Source: an uncultured Blautia sp. (GTDB taxonomy: Bacteria > Bacillota > Clostridia > Lachnospirales > Lachnospiraceae). From it: a stretch of 20,973 nucleotides of DNA. Location: the NCBI GenBank assembly GCA_934426285.1, contig CAKRYE010000033.1, positions 1 to 20,973 of the forward strand. The letters run 5' to 3'. Below are positions 20,686-20,973 of this stretch, in pieces (position 1 is the first letter of the stretch; each line of letters begins with the position of its first letter). Both the position numbers and the translations under genes were made by a program. The notes under the pieces were generated by a model that worked only from the letters and a program-made list of their open reading frames with translations, was not told where the DNA came from and did no database searches.

Positions 20686-20973
20686 TTACTGAATAATATG
20701 TCTTGGGCAGGCTTCTTTACATGCCCCGCAATTTGTACACTTGCTGTAGTCAATATGTGCGCAGAAATTATCCACTGTAATCGCACCATTTGGACAGGTC
20801 TTCTCGCATTTCTTACATCCAATACAGCCAACCTCACAGGCAGATGTAACTGCCTTGCCTTTTGCATGAGAGCTGCACTGTACGAATGTAGTCTGGTCAT
20901 AGGGCACAAGCTCGATCAGATGCTTCGGACACTTGGCAACACACTTACCGCATGCCTTACAAGCCTCCTTATC
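20686..20973 (-). CDS. rnfB: Electron transport complex subunit RnfB (C-terminal part)
   Basis: The last 95 residues; the gene continues beyond the right edge. Three CxxCxxCxxxCP ferredoxin motifs are visible (ACKACGKCVAKCP, CIGCKKCEKTCP, CTNCGACKEACP), each able to hold a 4Fe-4S cluster. ELVPYDQTTFVQCSSHAKGK between the first and second is typical of clostridial RnfB. Rnf couples ferredoxin oxidation and NAD+ reduction to Na+ or H+ export at the membrane; RnfB is the ferredoxin-facing subunit. RnfB is usually the last gene (rnfCDGEAB), which agrees with the terminator right after it. Confidence 0.93.
   Translation of the reverse strand, partial: DKEACKACGKCVAKCPKHLIELVPYDQTTFVQCSSHAKGKAVTSACEVGCIGCKKCEKTCPNGAITVDNFCAHIDYSKCTNCGACKEACPRHIIQ

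Noticed and set aside
20499..20909. 136-codon minus-strand frame over the rnfB end and udk start
   Set aside because: It runs through the rnfB terminator and the udk promoter in a different frame from both genes.
1..20973. CRISPR array, tRNA, rRNA, IS element or prophage
   Set aside because: No regularly spaced repeats of suitable length, no cloverleaf-like sequence, no transposase or integrase frame and no terminal inverted repeats were seen.

Overview
The window looks like a chromosomal segment of a Gram-positive, low-to-mid GC anaerobe of the Clostridia, most likely Lachnospiraceae (Blautia/Dorea-type). The evidence is AGGAGG-type ribosome sites, sigma-A promoters, the rpmB / asp23 / fakA / recG block, the ytfI-ytfJ sporulation pair, Rnf and lactate fermentation genes, bacterial microcompartment (BMC) genes and a Lys/Ala/Pro-tailed DUF6465 protein. 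The family assignment is inference. All genes except rpmB lie on the minus strand. I see no phage, IS element, CRISPR array, rRNA or tRNA.

Layout, left to right. (1) 1-1460: the first codons of an HdrB-like Cys-rich (CCG-domain) protein run off the left edge, followed by an ldh-family dehydrogenase. Both are preceded by nearly the same 31-bp promoter carrying a Rex-type (NADH-sensing) operator, so they are probably co-regulated by redox state. The dehydrogenase has an LDH-like scaffold but a malate-type Arg at the substrate-specificity position. (2) 1733-4955: a four-gene BMC satellite operon, read right to left, encodes two EutS/PduU-type shell proteins, an EutP/PduV GTPase and a REC-GGDEF-EAL response regulator (predicted c-di-GMP phosphodiesterase). 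It has one strong promoter, preceded by GTTAC repeats spaced 10 and 20 bp, and ends at a clear terminator. This is the most unusual unit here. (3) 5046-5453: a DUF6465 protein with a basic histone-like tail. (4) 5561-10091: the asp23-fakA-recG operon, divergent from rpmB.

(5) 10115-12544: a Nudix hydrolase, a 91-aa unknown, a DUF2953 (YtfI-like) protein, YtfJ/GerW and an unlisted 45-aa membrane protein, ending at a strong terminator convergent with that of rpmB. (6) 12635-18265: zapA, a U32/DUF3656 protein, a SEDS (FtsW/RodA) glycosyltransferase and a class B PBP, that is, a cell-division/wall cluster. It has TTG starts, a 77-bp SEDS/PBP overlap and a structured leader ahead of zapA. (7) 18305-20630: udk-ruvA-ruvB. 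(8) 20644-20973: the C-terminal part of rnfB runs off the right edge.

Most of the window is ordinary core-genome content. The parts worth attention are the BMC/c-di-GMP operon, the paired Rex-type promoters, the LDH/MDH specificity residue and the zapA leader.
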